A stretch of 64,000 nt of DNA, from the NCBI RefSeq assembly GCF_050003625.1, contig NC_134397.1:195879063-195943062 (forward strand). Direction: 5' to 3'. The notes under the pieces are model-generated. The model was not told the DNA's origin, did no database searches, and saw only the letters and a list, made by a program, of their open reading frames with translations. The position numbers and the translations under genes were made by a program. Positions 45,437 to 57,271 of the stretch are shown here, one piece after another (the stretch's first letter is position 1; each line of letters opens with the position of its first letter). This DNA comes from Haematobia irritans. Its lineage: Eukaryota; Arthropoda; Insecta; Diptera; Muscidae.

Positions 45437-47531
45437 CACGGTAGTCATCCGAGCCAAAAATTATCTAGCAAAATTTGGAGAAATTTTTACCAAAAAACTA
45501 CCACACAAAAAAAATATTTTGCAAAAATTTTATTTCTATCGAAAATTTTATTTCTATGGAAGATTTTGTCAAAATGTTATTTTTATTGAAGTTTTTGTCT
45601 AAAATTTATTTCTATAGAAAATTTTGTCTAAATTTTATTTGCATCGAAAATTTTGTCAAAATTTTATTTATATACAAAATTTTGTCAAATATTTATTTCT
45701 ATAGAAAATTTTCTCAAAATGTTATTTTTATCGACAATTTTGTGAACATTTTATTTCTATAGAAAAATTTGTCAACATTTTATTTCTATAGAAAATTTTT
45801 CCAAAATTTTATTTCTATAGAAAATTTTGTCAAAATTTTATTTCTATAGAAAATTTTGCGAAAATTTTATTTATATAGAAAATTTTATCAAAATTTTAAT
45901 TCTATAGAAAATTTTGTCAAAATTATATTTCTATAGAAAATGTTTTTTCTATAGAAAATTTTGTCAAAAGGTTATTTCTACAGAATATTTTGTCAAAATT
46001 TTATTTCTATAGAAAATTTTGTCTAAATTTTATTTCAATAGAAAATTTTGTCCAAATTTTATTTCAATAGAAAATTTTGTCTAAATTTTATTTCTACAGA
46101 CAATTTTGCCAACATTTTGTTATCGATCGATGATTTGACAGTGGCATAGGAAAAGAGATATGTTTGTTTCGAATTTATTATTGTCAAAATGTATTTCTAT
46201 AGAAAATTTTGTCAAAATTTTAGTTCTATAGAACAATTTGTCAAAAGTTTATTTCTATAGAAAATTTGTTAAAATTTTATTTCTATAGAAAATTTTGTCA
46301 AAATTTTAGTTCTATAGAAAATTTTGTCAAAACTTTATTTCTATAGAAAATTTTGTCAAAATTTTATTTCTATAGAAAATTTTGCGAAAATTTTATAAAA
46401 ATTTTAATTCTATAAAAAATTTTGTCAAAATTATATTTCTATAGTAAATTTTTTTTCTATAGAAAAATTTGTCAAAAGGTTATTTCTATAGAAAATTTTG
46501 TCAAAATTTTATTTCTATAGAAAATTTTGTTTAAATTTTAGTTCTATAGAAAATGTTGTCCATATTTTATTTCAATAGAAAATTTTGTCTAAATTTTATT
46601 TCTACAGACAATTTTGCAAAATTTTATTCCTGTAGAAAATTTTCTCAAAATTTTAGTTCTATAGAAAAATTTGTCAAAAGTTTATTTCTATAGAAAATTT
46701 GTTAAAATTTTATTTCTATAGAAAATTTTGTAAAAATTTTAGTTCTTTAGAAAATTTTGTCAAAACTTTATTTCTATAGAAAATTTTGTCAAAATTGTAT
46801 TTCTATAGAAAATTTTATTTATATAGAAAATTTTGTCAAAATTATATTTCTATAGAAAATTTTGTCTAAATTTTATTTCAATAGAAAATGTTGTCTAAAT
46901 TTTATTTCTACAGACAATTTTGCCAAAATTTTATTTCTATAGAAAATTTTGTCAATATTATATTCCTATAGAAAATTTTGTAAAAATTTTATTTCTATAG
47001 AAAAATTTGTCAAAAGGGTTTTCTATAGAAGATTTTGTCATAATTTTATTTCTATAGAAAATTTTGTCAAAATTTTATTTCAATAGAAAATTTTGTCTAA
47101 ATTTTATTTCTACAGACAATTTTGCCAAAATTTTATTTCTATAGAAAATTTTGTCAAAATTATATTCCTATAGAAAATTTTGTAAAAATTTGTACTTCTA
47201 TAGAAAAATTTGTCAAAAGGTTTTTCTATAGAAAATTTTGTCAAAATTTTAGTTCTATAGGAAATTTTGTCCAAATTTTATTTCTATAGAAAATTTTGTC
47301 TAAATTTTATATCTATAGAAAAATTTGTCAAAAGGTTATTTTATTTTGTCAAAATTTTATTTCCATAGGAAATTTTGTCAAAATTTTATTTCTATAGAAA
47401 AAAATTAAGTACCTCTTAGTTGGAGAGGAATATTTTGCAAAATCACCCAAAACATCAGGAATTCTACTAACCTACCAAACAATAAAAAATCTACCATTTT
47501 TGGTAGAATTCTTCCAACTGTGGCAACCGTG
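45437..47531 (-). mobile_element. hAT-like MITE whose interior is a 29-bp satellite array
   Basis: The left tip CACGGTAGTCATCCGAGCC and the right tip (read inward) CACGGTTGCCACAGTTGG are similar. GGTAGAATTC/CTACCATTTTTGG blocks lie near the right end. Between them run about 60 orientation-B satellite units, broken at about 46117-46185 by unrelated sequence. Related tips CAGGGGTGCCACTCGAG (21668) and CAGGGTTGCTACTCGTGCC (minus strand at 33177) border other arrays. No clear 8-bp duplication was found here, so the hAT assignment rests on the tips only. Confidence 0.5.
45470..47400 (-). repeat. 29-bp AT satellite, orientation B
   Basis: Units TTTTGTCAAAATTTTATTTCTATAGAAAA with regional variants GTCTAAATTTTATTTCAATAG and AAAAGGTTATTTCTATAG. 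Several multi-unit blocks recur (for example around 45880-46110, 46390-46620 and 46840-47110), indicating larger duplicated segments. Confidence 0.92.
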
Positions 47532-49519
47532 CTTCTATAACATATCTCCCAAACACATTCTGCTTCAAGCATATATTGATCCAAACAAAATATTGTTTTT
47601 ATTGTTCAAACATATTATGTTTAACCTTGGGCATATATTGGTAGAGAAAACTTGTAAAGAAATTTTCTTTGTGTGTATATATTTTTAAGGCGCCAATTTG
47701 TTAATTCGGTTTTTTACTTGCAGCATATTCTCTCGGTATGTCTTTCTAAACACATATATGTTTATAGTCAATTTCCAAATTAATAAATGTTTGCATCCAC
47801 ACGTATTTCTTAACTATAATGTATTTGGATGCAAACATATAAATTTCTTAAAAAAAATATATATAAGTTTAGAAACGTCAGAGAAAGAGATCGAGGGAGA
47901 ATAGAGAAAAAAAGATAAAGTTGGTGACACTGATAGACAACGAATGACATGTGTTATTATTTATATTGCAACCCAATTATATTTAAGATATTTTTTGCAA
48001 GTAAACAAATGTTGAGAAACTGGAAATAGTTATTTAGGGCCTTAAAAAAAGATATGCTTAGGGCGAAACCTAACATGTTGGCACAGCACAAACAATTTTT
48101 TGTTTGAACAAATACTGATAATATATATGCTTGAAGCAGAATATGTTTTGGAGTGTATGTTACGGGGACGATTTTTTGAGGGTTTATATACAATCTCTAA
48201 CTGCCTTATCAAATTCAATATGAACGTCCATCGAAAATTAGGGACACATTCCATTTTTTATTTGGTCTCCACAGATCCGTTTTACACAAATGCTTTACCA
48301 TCCATGTTGTCAAGGCATAATAAATGCAAATGATCCCAAACGACGATGATATGTTTCCAGTATTCAATGTATTCTGGAGTAGAATATATTCAGGAGTTAT
48401 ATCACAATCGGGTCTCATATGAATGACTCTTCTGAGATTATTTAAAAGAAACACAAACGCTAACCACTCTCCCAATATTTTTTACCATAAAGCTTAAGGT
48501 ATTGCATATTAGAAGTGAAAATATGATTGGTATGATTCGTGTTTGTAACACCTGAAGCTTAACATCAATAAAATATTTCGAAAGTACCTGTAACTAAATC
48601 CGATAATATTTTACATGTACAAGCATAGCTACGTAAAAAAAAGGATTTTTTTATTATTGGACAAGAAATTCCAAAAAGCAGAAGAAATATGGAAAAAACG
48701 ACACACAAAAACGTGTGTAAGTATAATTTTGCAATATTAAGGAAGCAAAAAAGGAAGTATTAGTATCCGTTTTTCAGGTTATACGATATGAAAAACCCCA
48801 ACCATTCCTTAGAGTGGTTTGTGTATATGTATTGGTATAAATGTGTAATAATATATCCTGCCTAAGCCTTTATTTCCATAAGCCCATGAAAAAAGGATGT
48901 GCAAATCACTCGATATGTCTGGCATTGTAGAGGGGCCAAAAAAGCCTACCCCGAATGAGGTGAACACAAAAAAAAAACGAAATAAATAAACAAAATGGAT
49001 TTAAAGGGCTCAAACTGATTACACCCGGCATGAAAACGACTCCCAAGCAGTAAACACAAAATTTTATTCTTGTAATATAATTTGTGTATTTTTATGCCAC
49101 CAAAACACATCATCCAATTGCAAAATATTAAACGGAAAGGTGTTTTTTTTTTCGCAGAAAAATATCCATTTGGTGGGACTTTTTTTTTTAATAAATATTG
49201 GAAAACCCCTAAAAACCCCTTTTTTCCTACTTTGTCAATTGATGTCGTTGGAGTCGCCTATTGCTACCAATCACATTGTGCCATCCCATACCAAAAAAAA
49301 AAGAATAAAATTCGGAGAAATTGATAACAGATTAAAGATTTTCAAATTGAGTGAAAACAAATATACACGGCCTTATTTTACATCTATGGACAAGATTAGG
49401 TACCCCTTCGTTGGAGAGGAATACTACTAACATATATTTCAAACACATTCTGCCTCAAGCATACATATTTTCAGGATTGGTCCAAACAAAATATTGTTTG
49501 TATTGTTCAAACATATTAT
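47532..49519. other. unassigned region with an inverted repeat and no gene recognised
   Basis: Arms of about 85 bp at 47545-47630 and 48070-48155 are inverted copies of each other (CACATTCTGCTTCAAGCATA, CAAACAAAATATTGTTT). A third copy lies at 49430-49520, where it runs straight into satellite. The open frames here cover these arms and carry no domain. Poly-T and AT-rich sequence make up the rest. Confidence 0.5.
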
Positions 49520-50752
49520 GTTTTGTCAAAATTTATTTCTATAGAAAATTTTGTCAAAATTTTATTTCTATAGAAAATTTTGTCAAAATTCTAGTTCTAT
49601 AGAAAATTTTGTCAAAATGTGTACTTCTATAGAAAATTTTGTCAAAATTTTATTTCTATAGAAAAGTTTGTCAAAAGTTTAGTTCTATAGAAAATTTTTT
49701 CAAAATTTTATTTCTATAGTAATTTTTTTTTTTTTATAGAAAATTTTGTAAAAATGTGTACTTCTATAAAAAATTTTGACAAAATTTTATTTGTATAGAA
49801 AATTTTGTCAAAATTTTAGTTCTATAGAAAATTTTGTCATAATTTTATTTCTATAGAAAATTTTGTCAAAATTTTAGTTCTATAGAAAATTTTGTCAAAA
49901 GTATATTTCTATAAAAAATTTTGTCAAAATTTTAGTTCTATAGAAAATTTTGTCAAAAGTATATTTCTATAGAAAATTTTGTCAAAATTTTATTTCTATA
50001 GAAAATTTGTCAAAATTTCATTTCTAAAGAAAATTTTGACAAAATTTTATTTCTATAAAAAATTTTAGTTCTATAGAAAATTTTGTCAAAATTTTAGTTC
50101 TATAGAAAATTTTGTAAAAAATTTTACTTCTATAGAAAATTTTGTCAAAATCTTATTTCTATAGAAAATTTTGTCAAAATTTTTGTTCAATAGAAAATTT
50201 TGTCAAAATTTTATTTGTATAGAAAAGTTTGTCAAAATTTTACTTCTATAGAAAATTTTATTTCTATAGTAAATTTTTTTCTATAGAAAATTTTGTAAAA
50301 ATTTGTACTTCTATAGGAAATTGTGTCAAAAGTATATTTCTATAGAAAATTTTGTCAAAAGTATATTTCTATAGAAAATTTGTCAAAATTTTGTTCCTAA
50401 AGAAAATTTTGACAAAATTGTATTTCTATAAAAAATTTTAGTTCTATAGAAAATTTCGTCATAATTTTATTTCTATAGAAAAGTTTGTCAAAATTTTATT
50501 TCTATAGAAAATTTTGACAAAATTTTATTTCTATAGAAAATTTTGACAAAATTTTATTTCTATAGAAAATTTTGTCAAAATTGTATATTTCTATAGAAAA
50601 TAGAAAATTTTGTCAAAATTGTAGTTCAATAGAAAATTTTGTCAAAACTATATTTCTATAGAAAATTTTGTCAAAATTTTATTTCTATAGTAAATTTTAT
50701 TTCTATAGTAATTTTTTTTCTATAGAAAATTTTTTAAAAATTTGTACTTCTA
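49520..50752 (-). repeat. 29-bp AT satellite, orientation B
   Basis: About 40 units with regional variants TTTTAGTTCTATAG, AAAGTATATTTCTATAG and GTACTTCTATAG. It is interrupted on the right by the AGCGTAG-ended element. Confidence 0.92.
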
Positions 50753-50754
50753 TA

Positions 50755-52056
50755 CATAAGCGTAGGAAGGCCTCTGGGGAGGGGGCTTAGACCCCCCCCA
50801 GAAAAATTTTAGCCCCCCCCAGAATTTGAAAACCTATTTACGATTTTACATTTTTATAAAAATTAAACAAGTATATACTCGTACAACGCACAAAGTTTCA
50901 CTAAAGACTTTCATGCACAATCGAATTACTTGGGTTGTGGTAGAAGTCTGATATTTATGAAATAAAGCTGTGGTTGAACTTGTGATTTAGTTGAATAAAA
51001 AATAGTTATTGATATTAAAACTATTCTTTCATAAATTAATATCTTAATAATCACTTCTTAAGGTGTGATCTGAATTCAGTGTTTTGAATGTGAATTAAAA
51101 ATTTTATGATATTTTCCCAAATAAATAATTTTTATACTTTTTTATGATTTTTAATGCATTCTAACGCTTGTTTGAAACGTTTTTTCAAATATTATCGATT
51201 TTTCTATAATGGATTTAGCATTTTTGTGGCAAAATTTGAATAATTTGTACCATTTTATTTATTCTTACTCTTTTTTAAACTATTTGAAAAAAGAAAACAA
51301 AAAATTACGCATTAAAATATAAAAAATGAACTAAAAAAACTTCCTGTGTAGTTAAAATAGTTAACTTCTTTGTGAGGACATTTTTGGAAGTGCTTTTAAA
51401 GTTGTGCCTTTAGAGCAACTCCCAATTTTTTGCTGGGAAAAGTGTGGAACTACCCTACGGGAAATGGATCAACCACAGAACTGGTACAGGACTAGTCCCT
51501 GGTGTGTATGGACCAGTCCCAGTTCTGATCGAAACGTATGTAAGGGACCGTCCACTTTAACATGGGTTTGTCATTGACGGAGTAAACTTACATTTTAGGA
51601 CGCGTCTTGGACTCATCCCAAAGGACACGTCCTGGGACAATTTAGCAGTAGCAACCCATAAACAGGTCCTCAGGAACCAGTCTCGGACAAACTCTTTGAA
51701 ATCTCTTTCGATTTGGGCTCCTAATCGAACCCGAAATGAAAAAAAAAACTTTTGAAATATGTCGAACAAAGGGTTATTCTGATAATTTTATTTCACTAAA
51801 TGTGAAAATTGCAACTAACTGGAGCACAGGTACCAGTTCTGTGATAGGTCCGTCAGTGGCAATTTGCACCAATTTCCCGTAGGGTACTTTTAGTTACTTT
51901 ATTATAAATTGATTGTCGAGTTATTTTGATGTCTATTTTTTATTCAATTTTATGAAATAAAACATTAGTTGAATCTATATGTTCCGTCTATAAAGTATTA
52001 GCTAGGGGGGCTATAGCCCCCCCTAGGAAAATTGTCTAGCTACGCTAATGCTTGTA
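50755..52056. mobile_element. DNA-transposon-like composite with AGCGTAG ends and G/C-run hairpins
   Basis: The left edge AAGCGTAGGAAGGC has a GGGGGCTTAGACCCCC hairpin. The right edge, read inward, is AAGCATTAGCGTAGC with GGGGGGGCTATAGCCCCCC. It sits within the satellite. It includes a fragment of a Helentron 3' section (50870-50945, AATCGAATTACTTGGGTTG), a repeat shared with the flanks of 54925-57263 (about 51030-51260), and the MITE at 51453-51884. No transposase and no confident target duplication. Confidence 0.4.
51453..51884. mobile_element. 432-bp MITE, TA target, CCCTACGGG ends
   Basis: Perfect tips CCCTACGGGAAAT on both sides, flanked by TA (51451-51452 and 51885-51886). A subterminal CACAGAACTGGTAC block is present near both ends in inverted orientation. 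The TA target suggests Tc1/mariner mobilisation. A partial relative lies at about 18615-18755. No coding region. Confidence 0.85.
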
Positions 52057-52084
52057 AACCGAAAATTTTTAAATTTAAGACAAT

Positions 52085-53945
52085 AGCATTTGGCGAAATT
52101 TTATTTCTATGGAAAATTTTGTCAATTTTTTTTTCTATAGAAAATTTTGTCAAAACTATATTTCTATAGAAAATTTTGTCAACATTTTATTTCTATAGAA
52201 AATTTGTCAAAATTTTGACAAGATTTTATTTCTATAAAAAATTTTGACAAAATTTTATTTCTATAAAAACTTTTGACAAAATTTTATTTCTATAGAAAAT
52301 TTTGTCAAAATTTTAGTTCTATAGAAAATTTTGTCATAATTCTATTTCTATATAAAAAATTGTAAAATGTTATTTCTATATAACATTTTGTCAAAATTTT
52401 ATTTCTATAGAAAATTTTGTCATAATTATATTTCTATAGAAAAGTTTGTCAAAATTTTAGTTCAATAGAAAAGTTTGTCAAAATTTTATTTCTATAGAAA
52501 AGTTTGTCAAAATTTTATTTCTATAGAAAATTTTGACAAAATTTTATTTCTATAGAAAATTTTGACAAAATGTTATTTGTATAGAAAATTTTGACAAAAT
52601 TTTATTTCTATAGAAAATTTTTTCAAAATTTTATTTCTATAGAAAATTTTATTTCTATAGAAAAGTTTGTCAAAATTTTACTTCCGTAGAAAATTTTGTC
52701 AAAATTTTATTTCTATAGGAAATTTTTTTCTATAGAAAATTTTGCAAAAATTTGTACTGCTATAGAAAATTGTGTCAAAAGTATATTTCTATAGAAAATT
52801 TAGTCAAAAGTATATTTCTATAGAAAATTTTGTCAAAATTTTTTTTCTATAGAAAATTTTGGCAAAATTTTATTTCTATAGAAAATTTTGTCAAAATTTT
52901 ATTTGTATAGAAAATTTTGTCATTATGTCTAAAATAAATTTTTTTTCTATAGAAAATTTTGTAAAAATGTGTACTTCTAAAGAAAATTTTGCAAAAGTAT
53001 ATTTCTATAGAAAATTTTGTCAAAAATATATTTTTATAGAAAATTTTGTCAACATTTTATTTCTATAGAAAATTTTTCAAAATTTTATTTCTATAAAAAA
53101 TTTTGACAGAATTTTATTTCTATAGAAAATTTTGTTAAAATTTTATTTCTATAGTAATTTTTTTTTCTATAGAAAATTTTGTCAAAATTTTATTTCTATA
53201 GAAAATTTTGTCAAAACTATATTTCTATAGAAAATTTTGTCAACATTTTATTTCTATGTAATTTTTGTTTATAGAAAATTTTGTCAACGTTTTATTTCTG
53301 TAGAAAATTTTTTCAAAATTTTATTTCTATAGAAAATTTTGTTAAAATTTAATTTCTATAGAAAATTTTGACAAAATTTGTCTTGTCAAAATTTTATTTC
53401 TATGGAAATTTTGACAAAATTTTATTTCTATAGAAAATTTTGTCAAAAGTATATTTCTATAGAAAATTTTGTCAAAATGTTAGTTCCACAGAAAATTTTG
53501 TCAAAATTTTATTTCTACAGAAAAGTTTGTCAAAATTTTATTTCTTAGAAAATTTTGTCAAAATTTTATTTCTAAAGTAAATTTTTTTTTCTATAGAAAA
53601 TTTTGTAAAAAAGTGTACTTCTATAGAAAATTTTGTCAAAAATATATTTTTATAGAAAATTTTGTCAACATTTAATTTCTAAAGAAAATTTTCAAAATTT
53701 TATTTCTATAGAAAATTTTGTCAAAAGTATATTTCTATAGAAAATTTTGTCAAAATTTTATTTCTATGTAAATTTTTTTTATAGAAAATTTTGTCAAAAT
53801 TTTATTTCTATAGAAAATTTTGTCAAAATTTTATTTCTATAGAAAATTTTCTCAAAATTTTTTATCTATAGAAAATTTTGTCAAAAGTATATTTCTATAG
53901 AAAATTTTGTCAAAAGTATCTATAGAAAATTTTGTCAATTTTTTT
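52085..53945 (-). repeat. 29-bp AT satellite, orientation B
   Basis: About 60 diverged units. Some stretches use GACAAAATTTTATTTC, that is the central base of the quasi-palindrome changed from T to A without inverting the rest of the unit. Block-level repetition occurs around 52720-53070 and 53570-53780. Confidence 0.9.
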
Positions 53946-53948
53946 TTT

Positions 53949-54260
53949 GATTTCAGCATGCATAGACTAAACTACAAGTGTAGCTTAACCAACAGAGGAA
54001 AAGAATGTTTGTAACATTTATTTGGGCAAAGCTCTATAGACTGCAAGATGGTTTCGGAATTACCACATTCCTCATCAGCATCCTCTACTTGCAGCAAAAC
54101 TATCAACCAGTTATCAGAATAAATTCAGGCAGTTCATTAAACCCAACAATGAACCACACTTGAACCTTCCGAAAAAAAGAAAACATTGACAAACATTATT
54201 TTCCTCTGTTGGTTAAGCTACAATTGTAGTTTAGTCAATGCATGGTTTTAAGCTGAAATC
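53949..54260. mobile_element. 312-bp foldback MITE
   Basis: Inverted arms of about 65 bp: GATTTCAGC, GACTAAACTACAA, TGTAGCTTAACCAACAGAGG and AATGTTTGT on the left, repeated in reverse on the right, where the right arm has a 5-7 bp insertion (TTAAAACC). It sits in the satellite, with poly-T on the left and CAAAAACACAAAAACAA on the right. Target duplication unclear. Confidence 0.75.
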
Positions 54261-54314
54261 AAAAACACAAAAACAATGATTAAAGAACAAAACCAACAAT
54301 AACAAAACAAAACG

Positions 54315-54775
54315 AATGAAAATTTTATTTCTATAGAAAATTTTGTCAAAATTGTATTGCTACAGAAAATTTTGTCAACATTTTATTTCTATAGAAAATT
54401 TTGTCAAAATTTTGTGAAAGTATATTTTTATAGGAAATTTTGTCAAAATTTTATTTTATAGAAAATTTGTCAAAATTTTATTTCTATAGAAAATTTTGAC
54501 AAAATTTTTCTTGTCAACATTTTATTTCTGTAGAACATTTTGTCAAAAATTTATAGAAAATTTTGTCAAAATTTTATTTCTATAGAAAATTTTGTAAAAA
54601 GGTAATTTCTATAGAAAATTTTATCAATTTTTTTTTCTATAGGATGTTTTGTCAAAATTTTATATCTATAGGAAATTTTGTCAAAAATTTATTTATGTAG
54701 AAAATTTTGTCAAAATTTTATTTCTTTAGAAAATTTTGTCAACATTTTATTTCTTTAGAAATTTTTTCATATTTT
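54315..54775 (-). repeat. 29-bp AT satellite, orientation B
   Basis: About 15 diverged units between the foldback MITE and the repeat that hosts the large hAT-like element. Confidence 0.88.
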
Positions 54776-54924
54776 TAATGTGTAATTTTAACTTTTTTAG
54801 TTTCAGATAGGTTAAAAACAGGGTAAGACTTAATAAAGTGATACAAATTATTAAAATTTTGTCAACAAAAATGCTAAATCCATTCCAAAAAATTGCGAAC
54901 TTTTGAAAATTTTTTAGTTCAAAC

Positions 54925-57263
54925 CAGGGCTGTGGAGTCGAATCAATTTTGCTCGACTCCGGCTCCGACTCCAGCATTTCTTATTAGCCTCGACTCCGAC
55001 TCCGGGGTCGACTCCAGGTGGTGTACCTAAATCTCATTTTAACAGTATTCCAATTGCATTTTTAAGGTTCCAAAAATAGATATAAGTATTCTATTTTGCC
55101 ATACATGTTTATATGCCCGAAGAACTATAATTTTAAATGTTGATATGACTCGACGACAAACCTCAGCATTTTTGGGATGTAAAGAACTCTACATTTTAAT
55201 TTCAGGTCAATAAATTAAAATACGACACAAGACTATATATGGAGACTACATAAAAATAACATATGGGTAGATAACAACAATCTCCAGAATATGCATTTAT
55301 AAAAACACAAAATTTCAAAAATAATTAGGCTTCCAGAAGTTTTAGAAGTAAAATCCTGGTATTGGTCTATATAGGCATTTTATAAAAAATAAATTTGCAT
55401 AAAAAAAGAGAAATAATAATAAAATCAAAATGTCGGACTAATCAGATAGAATGTTTAGATGTTAAAAAATGTAATGTGTCGGATATATAAAGCAAACATA
55501 AACTGCCAAAAATTAGGACGGGCGGAATTTTAAATAAGAACTACCATACAATATATGACAGGAATAGCTGGACAGTTACGAATATTGTTTCTATAGAAAT
55601 AAAATGGTGAAACATCGATGTAAAAAATTTCGAGTGGCTTTGATGAAACAAACTTTCTCCCAAAAGACCGGCAGTGGTTTAATTTAAAACAAGTAGGGAA
55701 AGTCTAAAGTCGGGCGGAGCCGACTATATTATACCCTGCACCACTTTGTAGATCTGAATTTTCAATACCATATCACATCTGTCAAATGTGTTGGGTGCTA
55801 TATATAAAGGTTTGTCCCAAATACATATATTTAAATATCACTCGATTTGGACAGAATTTAATAGACTTTTACAAAATCTATAGACTCAAAATTTAAGTGA
55901 TAGACTTTTACAAAATCTATAGACTCAAAATTTAAGATGGACTAGGGTGGAACACAATGTTAGTAAAAAAATATGGGAAACATTAAATCTGAAGCAATTT
56001 TAAGGAAACTTCGCAAAAGTTTATTTATGATTTATCGCTCGATATATATTATTAGAAGTTTAAGAAAATTAGAGTCATTTTTTCAACTTTTCGACTAAGC
56101 AGTGGCGATTTTACAAGGAAAATGTTGGTATTTTGACCATTTTTGTCGAAATCAGAAAAACATATATATGGGACCTATATCTAAATCTGAACCGATTTCA
56201 ACCAAATTTGGCACGCATAGCAACAATGCTAATTCTACTCCCTGTGCAAAATTTCAACTAAATCGGAGCAAAAAATTAGCCTCTGTGGTCATATGAGTGT
56301 AAATCGGGCGAAAGCTATATATGGGAGCTATATCTAAATCTGAACCGATTTCAACCAAATTTGGCACGCATAGCTACAATGCTTATTCTACTCCCTGTGC
56401 AAAATTTCAATTAAATCGGAGTAAAAGATTGGCCTCTGTGGTCATATGAGTGTAAATCGGGCGAAAGCTATATATGGAAGCTATATCTAAATCTGAACCG
56501 ATTTCAATAAAATATAGCACACTCCACTACACTACTAATTCTACTCCCTGTGCAAAGTTTCAACCAAATTGGGGTAAAACTCTGGCTTCTGGGAGCGTAT
56601 TAGTGCATATCGGGCGAAAGATATATATGGGAGCTATATCGAAATCTGAACCGATTTCAATGTAATTTGGCACACTTGACTATAGTACTAATTGTTCTTC
56701 TTGTGCAAAATTTTAATCAAATGAGGGTAAAACTCTGGCTTCTGGGGCCATATAAGTCCATATCGGGCGAAATATATATATGGGAGCTATATTTAAATCT
56801 GAACCGATTTCTTCCAAAATCAATAGGGATCTATTCTGAGCCAAGACACATACTCATGCCAAATTTGAAGTCGATTGGACTAAAACTGCGACCTAGACTT
56901 TGATTACAAAAATGTGTTCACGGACAGACGGACATGGCTATATCGACTCAGGAGCCCACCCTGACCATTTTTGCCAAAGACAGCATGTGTCTATCTCGTC
57001 TCCTTCTGGGTGTTGCAAACATATGCACTAACTTATAATACCCTGTTCCACAGTGTGGCGCAGGGTATAATTACAGCTTCCAAAGACATCGGGTGTATAT
57101 TTCTCAAGTAATTATGTAGGGCTATCTCAAAATCTGGGCTGACGGGAAAATTCCCGTCAAGTGTTTTTCAAATATTGTTTCGCCGGAGTTGGAGTCGAGC
57201 AAAATTTCTACGACTCCGGCTCAGACTCCAGCAAAATATTCAGACTCCGACTCCACAGCCCTG
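54925..57263. mobile_element. hAT-like element, CAGGGCTGTGGAGTCG ends, with nested Helentron
   Basis: Tips CAGGGCTGTGGAGTCG occur at both ends in inverted orientation, followed by GACTCCGGCTCCGACTCC-type subterminal repeats. A perfect 8-bp duplication GTTCAAAC lies at 54917-54924 and 57264-57271. The flanking sequence matches, in reverse complement, the region at about 51030-51260, where no such element is present. The host repeat therefore supplies an empty site. Of 2339 bp, about 1.4 kb is the family-3 Helentron (55688-57070). A decayed family-2-like stretch is visible near 55330-55570. No hAT transposase was found. Confidence 0.9.
55688..57070 (-). mobile_element. Helentron/DINE-like family 3, complete
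   Basis: Minus-strand element. 5' hairpin at about 57035-57070 (TACCCTGCGCCACAC / TGTGGAACAGGGTATTATAA), a shortened GTCCGTCTGTCC core at about 56930, four to five 153-bp repeats (56160-56800) and a unique section (55940-56150). A directly duplicated block of about 41 bp lies at 55861-55940. The 3' hairpin is AGTCGGCTCCGCCCGACT, followed by CTACTTGT. It gives the full module order of family 3. Confidence 0.88.
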
Positions 57264-57271
57264 GTTCAAAC

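Noticed and set aside
45437..47531. A clear hAT 8-bp target duplication for the array-bearing MITE
   Set aside because: AATTTGTA on the left and CTTCTATA on the right match at only about half the positions.
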